From assembly GCA_027924585.1 (NCBI GenBank), contig BSBM01000096.1, forward strand, positions 7,253,501-7,317,500: a stretch of 64,000 nucleotides of DNA, in the 5' to 3' direction. Source of the stretch: Larix kaempferi. Lineage: Eukaryota; Streptophyta; Pinopsida; Pinales; Pinaceae. Positions 46,300 to 59,183 of the stretch are shown here, one piece after another. The notes under the pieces were generated by a model that ran no database searches, was not told the DNA's origin, and saw only the letters and a list, made by a program, of their open reading frames with translations. Position numbers and translations under genes: made by a program. Every line of letters starts with the position of its first letter. Position 1 is the stretch's first letter.

Positions 46300-46797
46300 C
46301 GTCCTGTCTCGTATTCATGCCGAGTTAATGCAGTGCCATAAGTAATGAAGGGGTTCGATTAACTTATCCAAGAATATACATCGGAGGGTCCAACCTTGAA
46401 CATCGATCTCTACACCTTTCCCAAGCCGTTGATTGCAAAATAGTGGAGTCCATGTAATGCTATCACGTCCTATCTCGTATTCATGCCGAGTTAATGCAGT
46501 TCCATAAGTAATGAAGGGGTTCGATTAACTTATCCAAGAAGATACATCGGAGGGTCCAACCTTGAACATCGATCTCTACACCTTTCCCAAGCCGTTGATT
46601 GCAAAATAGTGGAGTCCATGTAATGATATCACGTCCTGTCTCGTATTCATGCCGAGTTAATGCAGTGCCATAAGTAATGAAGGGGTTTGATTAACTTATC
46701 CAAGAAGATACATCCGAGGGTCCAACCTTGAACATCGATCTCTACACCTTTCCCAAGCCGTTGATTGCAAAATAGTGGAGTCCATGTAATGATATCA
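46300..46797. repeat. Three 166-bp tandem copies
   Basis: CGTCCTGTCTCGTATTCATG recurs at 46300, 46466 and 46632, with the next unit beginning at 46798 before diverging. The period is exactly 166 bp and copies differ at only a few bases, so the array is young or homogenised. It is noncoding in all frames as far as I can read. Confidence 0.92.
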
Positions 46798-47017
46798 CGT
46801 CCTGATTTTTATATCAATCAAAGCATTAAAATAATGATCATAAGTCAAAAAACCCCAATGGGTGCAAGAGCATTATGGACCAGCGTTCAAATTTGAACCC
46901 TTCCCAGCCGTGATAAAATTTGAAGGGTGGGTCTTAATTTTTAATGGAAGGGCATTTGTTATTGTAGTCCTTCAAAGATGATGGGTAATTTAAATAATTG
47001 TATTTTAATTGAGAAGT

Positions 47018-47215
47018 ATAAATTAATTAAATGGTCTCTCAAAAATGTAAAAAATGAATATTGCTCATCCAAATTTTTACAATCTTAAACAATTGAGAAA
47101 TCCTTAATATCTATATGATAAAATGGTATCTTTTCAATAAAACCGAATTTGAACACATTAATTTGACATATATGTAACATTAATTTTACAGATCATTAAA
47201 ATAACAATTGTTTTG
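47018..47215 (+). repeat. Left arm of a ~190-bp inverted repeat pair
   Basis: It matches the reverse complement of 50525-50735 along most of its length (for example AATTTGACATATATGTAACA and 'acaatcttaaacaattgag'). Similarity is strongest at the inner end. Confidence 0.75.
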
Positions 47216-49044
47216 TTGTATTTTTTTGGGTTAGACCACACTTCATTATACAAAAAACTACTTAGACTATGCAATAACCATATTGGGACATCTACATGAT
47301 CTAGTATGCATAGTGCAAGACGTTGTAACTAGATATAGTCTTAAAATAAAACTAGAACCATGAGAAAATTACTTACTGTTAACAATGCACAAAAACAAGC
47401 CACTACGCAAAATGAGGCTATAATAAACCTACAACCAAACTATACATATAAAACCAACCAAAACCTTAATTCAAAGCGAAGAGAGGGAAATCGTCCAAGA
47501 TAGAGAGATGTAAGAGTGATGGACATTAGGCGCCTAAGAAAAAATAATACATAGCTAAAAAAAACATTAAAAAAAATCCTCCATACCAAGCAAGTTAGCA
47601 ATGCTAGCATCATAGGGGCATGGGCATCAAGTTTTGTTGTTCAAGACTTGTCGCGACAACATATAGGTATGGGATGGAGGGGAAATGGAATCAAGCCTAA
47701 GTCAACTGGAGCCTGGCGACTCACTACATGTTTGAGTATCGACAATCTACCTTTTAAATTAAACCAAAACAACAAACAAAGTTTTTTAATGGCTCGATTT
47801 GCGAAAATTCTAGATACATGAGTAATTAAGAGCTCTAGGCTCTAAAATTTGATTTGTTTTTTACCAATCCATGATTCGGTGAATTCATAGTCATTGGCAT
47901 GAAATTTAAGTTATTTAATGAAATAATTAATGTATCTACCTCTATGTCGAAACTGTTTTCCATGCTGATGCGGGCCACTGCCCTCCTTATTGTCTTACCA
48001 AAAGGCATGAGAATGAGGAAGAAGACTTAAAATTATGGACTTCACCATCAAAGAAGCCTTACAATCACATTGGTAAGGAGTGATAAGAAGATCACAACAA
48101 TCCAACATGTCAAATCTTAGATGATAGTGTCAATTAAAGACTTATATGGTAAATTTAATACAAGACTTACTTATAGTTGTCTCTTACTCTTTGCGTCTTG
48201 ACACATTTGATAATTTATGGTTGTCTCTGCGACTTGACCCAATTTATATTATAAGGTGAGGATGTGCATGCATAATAATCCTTATTTATGACTATGCGAT
48301 AAGGATTTAAATGGAAGAGGATGTAAATACATGTTATTTTATATGTATTTTGTTGGCGAGTGTCGAAGAGAAACATGGTGAGAAACCACATATGTTTGGA
48401 AGGATGGAGGGAGATTACATGATCATGATCATGCCACTCATCAAATTGAAGACAATTTCAGAGCCAAAAATTGTTTTTTTAAATTTTATTAATAACCATT
48501 GTGGTACTTTGGTCCAAACGTTTTTTCTAACTCATTGTTTCTCCATATTGTGTGCCTAGTGCCACCTCTCTATATCAATGCATAAATCAACCTCTGCTTG
48601 GTTTGTTGTTCTAATTGCATGCCATTATTTATAGTTGCATGCCATTGAGTGTTGTTTAGAGTTGTCGTGAGTCTGTGACATTCATGCAATAAATGAAGTC
48701 TTGTAGAGAAGGACTCATCAAAGCAGCAATTTGAATTTCATTTTGACAAAAAACGAGTGGACATTCGTAGCCAAGTTGACATAGGTAGTAGGCACAACGT
48801 TTCAGCCTTCTTTTGGGCCTTCTAGTGTTTTTCTATTGTTACAACCATAGTTTTTGTATTAGAAAAAGGTGGCAGAGCCACAAGCAAAATTACAACTTCA
48901 AAATCTGTAAACTGTCTATCATAGGTTCTGTCTTAAACAACAGATGCCTGTGTTTTGACAAAATCAGGACTTTCAGGAAAACAAATGCCTGTGTATTAAC
49001 AAAAACAGGACTTTCGGGGAATAAACATACTAAAAACAACAGAG
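47216..49044. other. Spacer between inverted repeats
   Basis: No gene is supported. A ~40-bp tandem duplication (ATGCCTGTGTnTTnACAAAA) lies at about 48942-49021. Confidence 0.45.
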
Positions 49045-50531
49045 TCAGAAGATAGACTGATGGTGTCGTTGTTTAGCCCTTGAGGAGGGGTTGCCTTCGT
49101 CGTGGGCCTTGCCAGCATCGTCCCACAGCTTCGCTAGAACTTCTTCCATCTTGTCGAGCCTATTATTCATGCTTTCAATGGTAGCGGTTACCCTCGTTTC
49201 CAACGTTTCAAGAGCTTCTGCAAACTCTGCTCGCGAACTACTAATCTCGTCCTCCATTCTGTCCAATCGGTGCCCTCCCTGCACATCCATTTGTCGCATG
49301 AACTCCCCCTGTCTTCTTACACGCCTGCGAAGGGTCCTAATGTCAGCTTCCAGTTCCAGGAGCGGGTCTGGGGATGACGCAGCCGAGTCCCCTGAGTAAG
49401 CCATTTTGTCAAGCGCGCTCCAATTGCTTTCCTGAGGGTACAGACTGCAGGAAGCAGAGAGTTCCAAATAGCTGTGCCGACTAGAGTCTACCACCTTCAG
49501 CGTGGAATCGCCTCTCGAATTCAGAAGTGAGCAGAGGAACGCTTTCTGAAGAGTACTGGGTTCATTTCTCTGGCCATAATGCAGATGGAGAGCCTTCGAG
49601 ATGAAGCGGGGTAGGGACCCTTTTAACCACATGCTAATGCTCTTGTTCCTGGTTCCCGTACAGTTCCATAAATACCTTCGCTCATTGCAGAGAGAGGGAG
49701 CCGCATGGTAATCAATACCCTGAATGTCCGTGTCACAGATCGCAGGCCCTGTGAGCCCAAAGCCTTTGGAAGCTAAGGAGCTTAATTCTCTTTGCTGATA
49801 TGAAATTGACTTCACACGCCTGAAGGGAGAAGGATGCGAGATTTCCTTAGTATGGGAGATCTTTCTGTGTAACTGCTCCAGTACCAGCGTACTGTGAATG
49901 GTACCGATCGTCATCCACAAGGACGAGGACGACATCATTCTGAGGGGAGGTGAGAGGACGTTCTGATGCGAGAGAGGAGGAGTGGCACGGCATGAAACAG
50001 CCATCACACTTGGGTTAACCACGTCGCATGCGGAGAGGATTCCCATCCGTCGCCTGGAGATCGTCCCACTTGTCATGAGGTCCCTGCCAGCGGGTAGCTT
50101 CCAATTAATAGTCGAACCCATAATGTTACGGGATTGGGACCAGGACTTGATCATTGTTGATTTTAAACCAAGGGGTATTGCTTCGTTCGCGGCTTTATCA
50201 GCCTGTGCGTTGTTTTTACGCAAGACATGATAAAATTTGATGTCATGGAAAAGAGGGATGAGGAGTAGGATTCTTCTGAGAATTTTCCTAAGGTGGATGG
50301 AGGGGGGCAGGTTCAGAGCATTTAAACTGTGAATGACCATCCTCGAATCCCCAACCACCGAAAGGGTCTGAATTCCATGCTTGACAGCTTGACAGCTTGA
50401 TTTAGTCCTTGCCACAAAGCTAAAGCTTCCGCCACATTATTGGTTTCGACTCCGAGGTTCCATGAATATGTAATAATTCGTTCTCCATCGGGGTTTAAGA
50501 TCACCCCTCCCCCTCCTGCCTCCCCTAACAA
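49045..50531 (-). pseudogene. Truncated RNase H domain fused in frame to a coiled-coil region
   Basis: The minus strand begins at 50531 with GEAGGGGVILNPDG and NVAEALALWQGL (the catalytic Glu). After an 8-bp tandem duplication (TTGACAGC, ~50385-50400) that shifts frame, the frame continues with VVGDSRMVI and HVLRKNNAQADKAANEA. These are the order and motifs of the plant retroelement RNase H (RVT_3) domain, missing only the first Asp. The frame stays open for a further ~330 codons. A ~140-codon unrecognised stretch leads to a segment starting MAYSGDSAASS with heptad-rich helices (RRRVRRQGEFMRQMD, NNRLDKMEEVLAKL). That last part looks like the N-terminus of another retroelement protein. The region is GC-richer than its surroundings. 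Confidence 0.6.
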
Positions 50532-50735
50532 AATAGTTGTTATTTTAATGAACTGTAAAATTAATGTTACATATATGTCAAATTAATGTGTTCAATTTTG
50601 GTTTTATTGAAAAGATACCATTTTATCATGTAGATATTCACGAGTGCTCAATTGTTTAAGATTGTAAAGATTTGGATGGGAAATATTTGTGTTTTGCATT
50701 TTTTGGGGGGAAGGGTTTAGTTAATTTCTAGGTCA
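50525..50735 (-). repeat. Right arm of the inverted repeat pair
   Basis: It is the reverse complement of 47018-47215 and begins exactly where the RNase H frame is cut at 50531. The outer ~30 bases are less similar. Confidence 0.75.
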
Positions 50736-52800
50736 GAGCTCCAGTACGAGTTCATAATATGACTTCCAAGTGTGCATTCTCCGGCTTCTTTCATTAAATT
50801 TTTTAGTGGGTATGCAACTCGTTCAATCCAGGTGGATATACTATAACTCTTGGATTTTAAATGTTGTAATCAATCCAACAGTGCTAAAACCATGTAGTTG
50901 GCACAATTGTCAAACTTGGAAACTACTTCGGATCCCATAAATACTCAACCAGATAACATACCTACCTTGAACTTAATACCTCACGCCCTTTACCCTTGAT
51001 TTTCCCTCTGCCTCCCCTCCACTGCTTCTACACGAAATGTAATAAAATAAACCCTAAATATTTATATTGCCATATAACATAATTAAGCCCCCTTGGCCCC
51101 TTAATACAAGGCAATATATTTTCTCGTTTCCATATTATAGTTTATTCCCCAATATGAATGGACGTGATAGGATATTTCCTATCAACTGACCCCCCCCGTG
51201 CTTCTTTATATGCATAGGAATATTGAGTGTAAGCCCAAGGATCACTCAATCCATATCTCCAAGAACACAAGAGACTGTAGATCACCATCAACAAAGGATT
51301 AAATCATGTGGCAAATGATAAAGGGCCAAGAGCTCTAGTGAAGGAGATACAATAGATGGAAATCATGTATTCACACTAATGTAATGTTTCCTTTTTCACA
51401 TCAATAATATTGAAATTATTCCCTACCCCACAAATACTTGACATGTCATTTATCATGTGTTTAATGGTGTTATTTGGAATACGATTGCTTTACCTAAAGT
51501 AGTTTAAATTCACATAATTTCTTGCTACTAATATGAAAATAGGTTTGAGAAAGGTTGTTTGAAATGTGCGTAGATACATGTACATCATCTTGGTGATAAG
51601 GAAAAGGACCAACACACTTAAGAACATCAAACAACCAAGAGAAATGTGTTCCTCCTCTTTCTTCCTTTCTTTCATTTGGACATCTAAAGTTGCATGTAGA
51701 TTCAACGGAAAGAATATAGAAGTCTACACTATCAACTATCACTCTCCAAAGAATCAACCTCAAGGGGATTCTTAGAACAATAGAATTGGAAACCATACTG
51801 GGGATGATTATGTAAGGATTCTTAGAACAATAGAATTGGAAACCATACTCGGGATGATTCATACATAATCATCCTTAAGTATTGGGTTTGTTTTTTCTTT
51901 GTTTTTTATTTTAAAAGTTGTAGAACTTCTTTCATGATACATAATTAGACATGGAAAAAAACCCAACAATCAATTTTTTTTCATATTAGAATTGTTTAAT
52001 ATTGTTTACTTGCAGCTCATGCATGTTATAATCAATATATGTGGTCAACCTTGTTTATTATTTAGAAAATCCATGACACCTTGCAGTTCTTCCATGGAAC
52101 AATCGAGGTCTCATTGATAAAACCTAAAATTTGTACATTTTCTAACCTAAGTATTTGTTGCGCGTGGTACCTTGATGTTTAAAATTTCCATCTACTTGAT
52201 CTTAGGTTTAAACAATTATGTTTGTGGTATATTATTGCATAGATTATGAGAGAAAAAGTATTTTGAATGCTTTCATGGTCATTTTTTGGTTTTGTTTGTT
52301 GTATCAGATTAACCAAATTGAAAAAGAATTTGAAAATAGTTTATAAATATCATATTTAAATAGAAATATTGTTATTTTTATTAATTTACTTATAAATTCA
52401 TTTTAAATAATTAAAAATATAAACTTCAATTTATTGATTTATTTTTATTTTTATTCAATTTTAAATTAATATAATTATACGATTAATTTTTATTATTATT
52501 ATAAATGGTTGTATATTCTTATATATTAGATGTTTCTTAGATTGACAAATTCTTATATGTTAAATGTTTCTTAGATTGACAAATTCTTTAAGGGAATAAA
52601 AGCACCTCGTAAATACATACCAAACAAATAAACTTAACCATGCATATTTAGATAATTACAATATATCATAAAAATATATGAAATGTTTTACATATTGATA
52701 TCCATAGTTGCATGTTCACTTGGATTTATCGTATTCTTGATTATTGATTATAAAATCCCTTTGAAATTATAAATTGGTGTTGTATCCTGTCCCTTCAATG
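50736..52800. other. AT-rich spacer with a 50-bp tandem duplication
   Basis: GATTCTTAGAACAATAGAAT and 'tggaaaccatact' repeat at 51768-51813 and 51818-51865. No gene is supported. Confidence 0.5.
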
Positions 52801-52810
52801 TTCAGACACG

Positions 52811-53800
52811 GTGTTCAAAAAAGTGAATTTGAATTTCAAATCTCAAATGCCCGCGCTCCACGAAAGTTACCAAAGTACGGTTCCTCACCAATTTCCTCCA
52901 TTCTTCGCCATGGCAGAAGATCCATCAAGGATACCTCAGAAAACTCACCGTCCGGACTCGGTAGTTCAAATCTTGTGCATTGGAGGAGCGCCTTCAGGGC
53001 TTGCAAGTTTCTTAGAAGGAAATGGGTGAAAGGATGCTGTTCTCTCCATACTAAGGCTATGATGAAGGCGGTGAGCATTTTGCAACAGTTCATAAGATTT
53101 TTGGGGCGAGCATTGTCTGGAAATATTTGCTATATATTCTCATAATCTAGCGCTGCCAAACAGTTGTCACACATCCTACAAGGCACATGATCAACTACGA
53201 GATCCAGTCTATGCCTGCTTAGGGCACATTTCCTCCTTGCACCAACTGGTATATAAACTAAATAGCCTCAGCGTATGCATTATTTGTTGTTATTTCCATA
53301 AATTGCTTCTGTTGGTATCTCCAGCTCTCAAGATATGTGTAATGAATTTTTTACAGGAGTTGGCAGGCCGAAATAACCTTCTCGAGCGTGGGTGGCCAGC
53401 AGCATTTCATTCGGTGTTTCATCCATCTCCATGAATCATCCTGACAGCACCACATTAGTTCCAGGTACATCTCTCTGCCATGCCAGAGAATTTGATGAAA
53501 ACGTTTCTCCGTAAAAGCATTAGGTATTATATTCTGTGGTTTTTCTTTTAGGTAGGTCCAATCACACTTGACCAATAGAGTCACCATCAAGCTGAAACAA
53601 TCCCCCATTCAAAGGTCCTTCCAAATTCCAATGCCGTATTTTATCAACGACCCAACAATTGAGTATTTCACCAGCTTGACAGAGCACAATACCCTTAATT
53701 CACTGAAAAGAGATGAAGGCTCCGTCCAACGATCGGTTGTTGTGCCCACACATTTACATAATGAGGAATGAAAGAGAACCAGTCTTGTATCAATCACTTA
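52811..53800. other. Possible unrecognised gene fragments
   Basis: Bases 52840-53130 and 53355-53440 have balanced composition and plausible splice-like edges (TTTTTACAG before GAGTTGGCAGGC at 53357). I cannot assign either to a family on either strand. A 24-bp sequence at 53678-53701 recurs exactly at 58443-58466 beside the gene-fragment mosaic, so the two regions may share a history. Confidence 0.25.
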
Positions 53801-55163
53801 GCTGTTCAAACTATGGCATCGTCCAGTTTTGTGCATGCCTGTTTTATTAATTTGGAAGTAGTTCAGTGTTTTGATATTTGGAAATTGTGATAAAATCAAA
53901 ATTTGCTCAAAATAAAATAATGAAATGACAAGTTTTTTATTTAAAATTTTGTTTTTATACAATTTATGAAAATACATGCTACTTAAATTTTCCTAATGAG
54001 TTTTGAGCTTTTACGTGAGAATCCTATATTGAATCGATTTGATTTTGTGAATTAATTTTAATTTTAATTTTATTAAATATTTTATAAAAATAATTTTTTA
54101 TTAAATATTTTAACAAAATATTTTTTTTATTATAATATTTTAAAAATACTAGGAAAAATATTTTATATAAATATTAATAAATTTTAGAATAAATTATATT
54201 TATGTTAATAAATAAAATATAATATTTATATCTAAAATATAATTAATTTTAATATCATTTATTATTTTGTAAATCAGTTAAAATTACTTTTTATTATATT
54301 AAATTTTATTTTTATATTCTTCATCAATATCATTTTAAAAATTTGTTGCAATGATTAATGAATACTCACTAAAGGAAAATCAAGTTGGACCAAGTTACTT
54401 GGTTGTAGTTTGGGTGGCTGTATTATGAATAAATGATTAATGAAAAGTTATTTATCAATTAATATAAAAATACTATTTTATGGTTTATGTTATTCATCTC
54501 TTCTTTCCATTTTATGGTTTATGGTTGGTTTTGAACAATTCAATAAATTTCTATAATGTTTTTAAATTTAAAAAGGATAGTGAAAGTTCAATTTAAATAA
54601 TGAGAATTCAGTTTTGTTATATTATATTAAAAGATTATTATAAAATTTATAGTTATATTATGAATAAATGATTAATGAAAAGTTAGTTATTAATTAATAT
54701 AAAAATAAAAAGATAGTATCTCATAACATAATGTTATTAAGTAACTGTTAAAAAAAATTAAAAATGACTACTAAATAGTTAAATATTTGTTATAGTTTTG
54801 AAAACAAAACTATGTTTGCAATACATTTTAAAACCTAAATTTAAAAGAAAATATGTTTATTGAAGGTTTTTTGCTTGATATATGTCTTTGATCTTCATGC
54901 ATTTATTCTCAAGAGTGAGAGCTCTTGGCAAGTCCTAAGATTAGTTGATATAACATGTTGAAATCTACTTTCATTTCGGCATGTCTTAAGACTTTGACAT
55001 GCCATAACAATTGATAATTCAACATTTTAATACTTTTGAGTATTCATATGACAAAATAATTTGAGGTTGAAAGGAGAAGAAGCTACTTGAAGATCCTCGA
55101 TTGTCTTAGCACTCCTCTTTTATGCTTGATGCAAATTAGAAAATTCATAAGGGATACATTAAC
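53801..55163. other. Very AT-rich spacer
   Basis: Bases ~54040-54700 are extremely AT-rich, with a short direct repeat (ATGAATAAATGATTAATGAA near 54425 and 54660). No gene is seen. Confidence 0.6.
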
Positions 55164-55367
55164 TTGGATAACTATGTTCCTCCAATAAATTTCCATGGTA
55201 AACCTTCTCCTCAAGATTATCATTTCATCCAAGAGATGTCTAGGCTATGGGTAACCACAAAGAACAAGATAAAAAACCTCCTATTAATCCCCAATCCTCT
55301 AAAAATAGTAAGACAAGAGCAGATCCTAGATCCCTCTACCAAAGGAGAAACTAGGGAAATAATCTAG
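55164..55367 (+). other. Short unrecognised reading frame
   Basis: This 67-codon frame has ordinary amino-acid composition and no motif I recognise. Position beside retroelement remnants suggests a gag- or linker-type piece, but this is a guess. Confidence 0.2.
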
Positions 55368-55587
55368 AAAGAGCAAGGATAAACCTCCCATAGCCTAAGA
55401 TCTCTTTCTATTAAAATTCCACCAACTCCATCTTGTCGCCCTTAATCATTGGATATGAGCCTCATATTAACAACCAAAGGTTAATGCCCATCACATCACC
55501 CTCAAACCATTGCACAACTTGTCTATCATTTCCATAGATATGATACGTATAACTTTTGCAAAGCTTATTATCATGAAAGATATGAAA

Positions 55588-56010
55588 TTATAGCACCCCC
55601 TCCCCAACCACCCTACAATTTATACATAGTAGTCCTTTTAACAAAACACCTTTATTTTTTGTTAAGCCTGCCAAGTGGTTAAATGCCCTTAGTACTTGAA
55701 AAAATTCAATAGATTTGAAGCTTCTCATCATCCCTTGTGCCCTTTTCATCAATATGGATAGGCTTGATGTCCAAGATATGCCTGGTTTTACATTTGTCAT
55801 TTTATGATTGAAAAATATCTAACAACAATTAGGTTTTTGATTCCTTTTGTTTTTAAAATGGTTAGTGCCTTGAATAGAGCTAACATTTTTGCTTGATTAT
55901 TAGTACATTCCCCTATATCCTAGATAAAAATTAGATAAAAATTAGTTCCAAATTTCCTTTGAAATCAAAGGCAAACCCCCTACTCCTATCAACCCTCATC
56001 CTTTTTTTAA
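55588..56010 (-). pseudogene. Retroelement RNase H remnant
   Basis: Minus-strand segments read GECTNNQAKMLALFKAL (the Glu-containing helix), then GIKNLIVV where GDS should follow (Arg-Tyr here). After a break, VLRAFNHLAGLTKNKGVLL matches the H-V-x-R-x-x-N-x-x-A-D C-terminal block with Asp lost. It is the same domain type as 49045-50531, much more decayed. Confidence 0.55.
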
Positions 56011-56645
56011 TAATACTCATCTTTCTCGTTTTCCATTTATATGGAGTGCCTTATATATTGGTCAATTCAATATTTCCCTAACATTTTTGACATACACATC
56101 ATTTTGATCTATGGTTTAAAAGGGATGGTACGAGTTAAATTTTGTTGTACTAAACTTTGTGGTTGTATTGTTGGTAAAATGATCAATAAAGGTTGACTTA
56201 ATGTTGACATTTACTTTCAATAACATTAATAACATGTAACTATCTTCCCTATCATGGTTTTAATGTTACTCACATGTCTTTTTTCCAATTTATATGGCGG
56301 GCTCCATATCCTAAACAATTCAATATTTCCTTGAATGTTTTGTACATAGCCATTCATAGTTTGTTTGGTGGTTCAAAAGGGACCGTGAGAGTTCAATATT
56401 TGGAAAAAATGTGATTGAACCCATGCTCTTTCCAATGCATATTTTGACTAGTTTTTGGATCCTCTTTAGGAAGAGCCTCCAAGAATATTGATCCTAAGTC
56501 AACCAAGGAGGAAGCTTCATCATTTTTCTTGGAGAAGAAATATCTAAAGACAAATCATCCACCAAAGGAGAAGATAAGCAATCTTCCAAAAGAAGAACCA
56601 TGTGGTTCCTCTAGTGAATGCATTGAGTAGAAAGAAGAAAGAACC

Positions 56646-58319
56646 ATGCTAAGGTATGTAGGTGTCAAGGATGAATGTGATGCTATGGATGCACACCACG
56701 AGCAATATGATAATATATTGAATCCCTTAGAGATAATGCACAAATATATTCCAAATGAAGGTTGTGCAAGGAATGATCTTGATGGGAAAGGACAATGTGC
56801 AATAGAAGACCCAATATTGCTAGTTTCTTTGTTGGATATTTCAAGATCACTGCAAAGGATATTGATTCGGTTGATGGTGGTGAGACATATTTTGGATCAG
56901 ATACAAAAGAAGAAAATAATTTAGATTTCTAGTCACCACTTGAGATTCCTAGTGAAGCATATGACAAGCACCCATCAATTGTATGAACCATAAAGTTTGG
57001 TGGAAGGAAAGACCATCATAGCTATACCACATGAGGAGGAAGACATGATACAAAGGTATTGCCACATTTCTGATTTTTGTATCCCTTTGTTTCATTATGA
57101 GATGGAATCCACTTACAGTGAGAAGGTTGGCATGGTTGAGTCATTTGGTATGGAGGCTCAAATGTATGGTGTTAACTATGAAGGTAATAATGGAGATGAA
57201 TCATTGGAGGAGCACGATTCACTGCAAGGTGACATCAATGGGGAAGGAAGATGTGTAGAAGAGGTTGTTGCAAGATATAGTTCCCATGAATATGAAGATA
57301 TTGCAGTTGGGAAATATGAACAAGGGTCAAATTCTCAGTCACCACCCGAGATTCATCATGAAGTTGATCAAAAGAAGGAAGAAGAGGTTGTTTTTCCTCA
57401 AGAACCACATTTTCTTACAAGGCCTTTGAATATGAGTGAAGGGAAGATCCATGAGGCCTTGAACTTTATGCATGACACTACTGCATGGGTGTCAAAATCC
57501 TGTTGGAGAGCTGCATCGATGGAGGAGCCATCGTCCATTGAAGACTTGGATACCATTCGGAAAGCAATGACAGAGATCAAAGGTAATTTTCTGCAATTTC
57601 TTTCTGATAGAGATCATTTACTGGATCTTGTGGAAATGTATCATAGTGCTTCATTGGAACATGAAGAAGAGGTTAACAAGTGCCCTCACATGTTGAAGAC
57701 CACCTAGGATTTTTTGAGGTGTGATCTCAGTGCACTTCAAGAATCTGAGCATCAGATTGAGCAACTTGATGAGAAGTTGCAAGGATCACCTTTCACCTCC
57801 TACATTGTAGATAATCATTCTCATATGGCTGATTTCATTCATGGTGTAGAGGAGGAAATTCCTGTAATGGTCGAACATGAAGTACATTTTGATTTACATG
57901 TTCTTGGGGAGTTTAAATTTAAGCAATATGAATGCCAAGCACCTATTCTTTTCCAAAGAGATTATGAGTTGCCTCTAGGATATTGTTGCACAGTTTTGGA
58001 GGAGGCACATGATCTCACTATAGTTGATCCAACCTCAAGTATGATGGATGACTATTGTAGAGAGTTGGTTCACTATTCTCCATCCCACACACATATGGAA
58101 TCCAACACACATAGGGATGAAGATTGGGTAAATAGATTCTTTCTTTTGGTGCCACATGAGGAGAAGGAGGATCCCACACTCATTATTGATTACTTGATGG
58201 TTAGATCTTGGGGCTTGACAAGCGCACCGGTCCCTTACCAATTTGATGAGAAGCAACAAAAGCATCTATTTGATGTATCCATCATGCATAGCAGTACATG
58301 GGAGTTCCACCTGATCTAG
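56646..58319 (+). pseudogene. Decayed acidic reading frame of unknown family
   Basis: Frames 56646-56924, 56997-57707 and 57714-58319 are in one register, separated by stops at 56922 and near 56985 and by TAG 57705-57707. The ~560-codon product would be acidic (many Glu, Asp, His) with helical stretches (SSIEDLDTIRKAMTEIKGN, QESEHQIEQLDEKLQ). The segment TLIIDYLMVRSWGLTSAPV near the end is the most globular. I recognise no catalytic motif. Its position between retroelement remnants suggests an accessory retroelement frame, but a decayed host gene is not excluded. Confidence 0.35.
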
Positions 58320-58552
58320 TTAGGTGGAACAAGTAGCAGAGTGATGAGTTGTTTCACCAAAGCGAATATGACACATGGGGAAGCTACAAGATTTCCGTTT
58401 GGATCATTAAGATGGAATGTTTATTCATCCACTGGTTGGGTGGACAGAGCACAATACCCTTAATTCGGTAAGCCTTCGTGCGCCTAATACCTCGTCTTTT
58501 GCATTCCCATAAGATAAAGACAATCTGTTACTCATAGCATTTTCAATTGCAG

Positions 58553-58635
58553 AAGCAAAAACTGGCATTAGCCGAGCAACTTAACGTTCGCCCGCGTCAA
58601 GTAGAAGTCTATGGTTCCATAACAGAAGAGCCAGG
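58553..58635 (+). pseudogene. HD-Zip homeodomain exon fragment
   Basis: After an acceptor (TTTTCAATTGCAG) the exon reads KQKLALAEQLNVRPRQVEV. That is helix 2 and the start of helix 3 of an HD-Zip homeodomain. A 2-bp insertion at about 58610-58611 then shifts the frame; past it the DNA reads WFHNRRAR, the DNA-contact end of helix 3 with Gln to His. The fragment ends at AGG followed by TTAGCC, where the native gene would have a donor. Only ~27 codons are present, so it is an isolated exon. Confidence 0.72.
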
Positions 58636-58999
58636 TTAGCCTCTTTTACCAATCAAGTCTGATGGATGGATTTGAAGTTTGAATATTGATTGATTTTTAT
58701 GTATATATGATACGAAAAAGATGAAGCGGACAGAAGTGGACTGTTAATATCTGAAGAGATGCCACGAAACCCTTACAGAAGAGAACAGGTGACTGTAGAA
58801 AGATATTCAATACCTGAGGGCTTTGAAAGTGGCGCATCCAAGCTTTTTACATGCACTTTCCTACAACCACTCTCTTAATATGTGTATTTTTGAATGGTGG
58901 TCAACATTCAAAATTTGAATTTGCATTTGCATTTGCATTTCCCGCAAACCTTCAAAATTTGAATTTTCATTTCCCCCCAAACATTCAAAATTCGAATTC

Positions 59000-59183
59000 G
59001 AATTTTCAATTTCTCTGCTTCAGAACATTCAAAATTCGAGGTGAATGTTCTGAATCGTTATCACCAAGTAACTTCAACTCCATGAGGTTTCGAATTTTCA
59101 ATTTCCCCACTTTAGAACATTCAAAATTCGAGGTGAATATTCTAAATCGTTATCACCAACTAACTTCAGCTCCATGAGGTTTT
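59000..59183. repeat. 92-bp tandem duplication of LRR-coding sequence
   Basis: Bases 59000-59091 and 59092-59183 are near copies. They duplicate the end of the LRR fragment on the minus strand. Upstream, 58900-58990 is rich in TTCAAAATTTGAATTT-type short repeats derived from the same motif. Confidence 0.75.
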
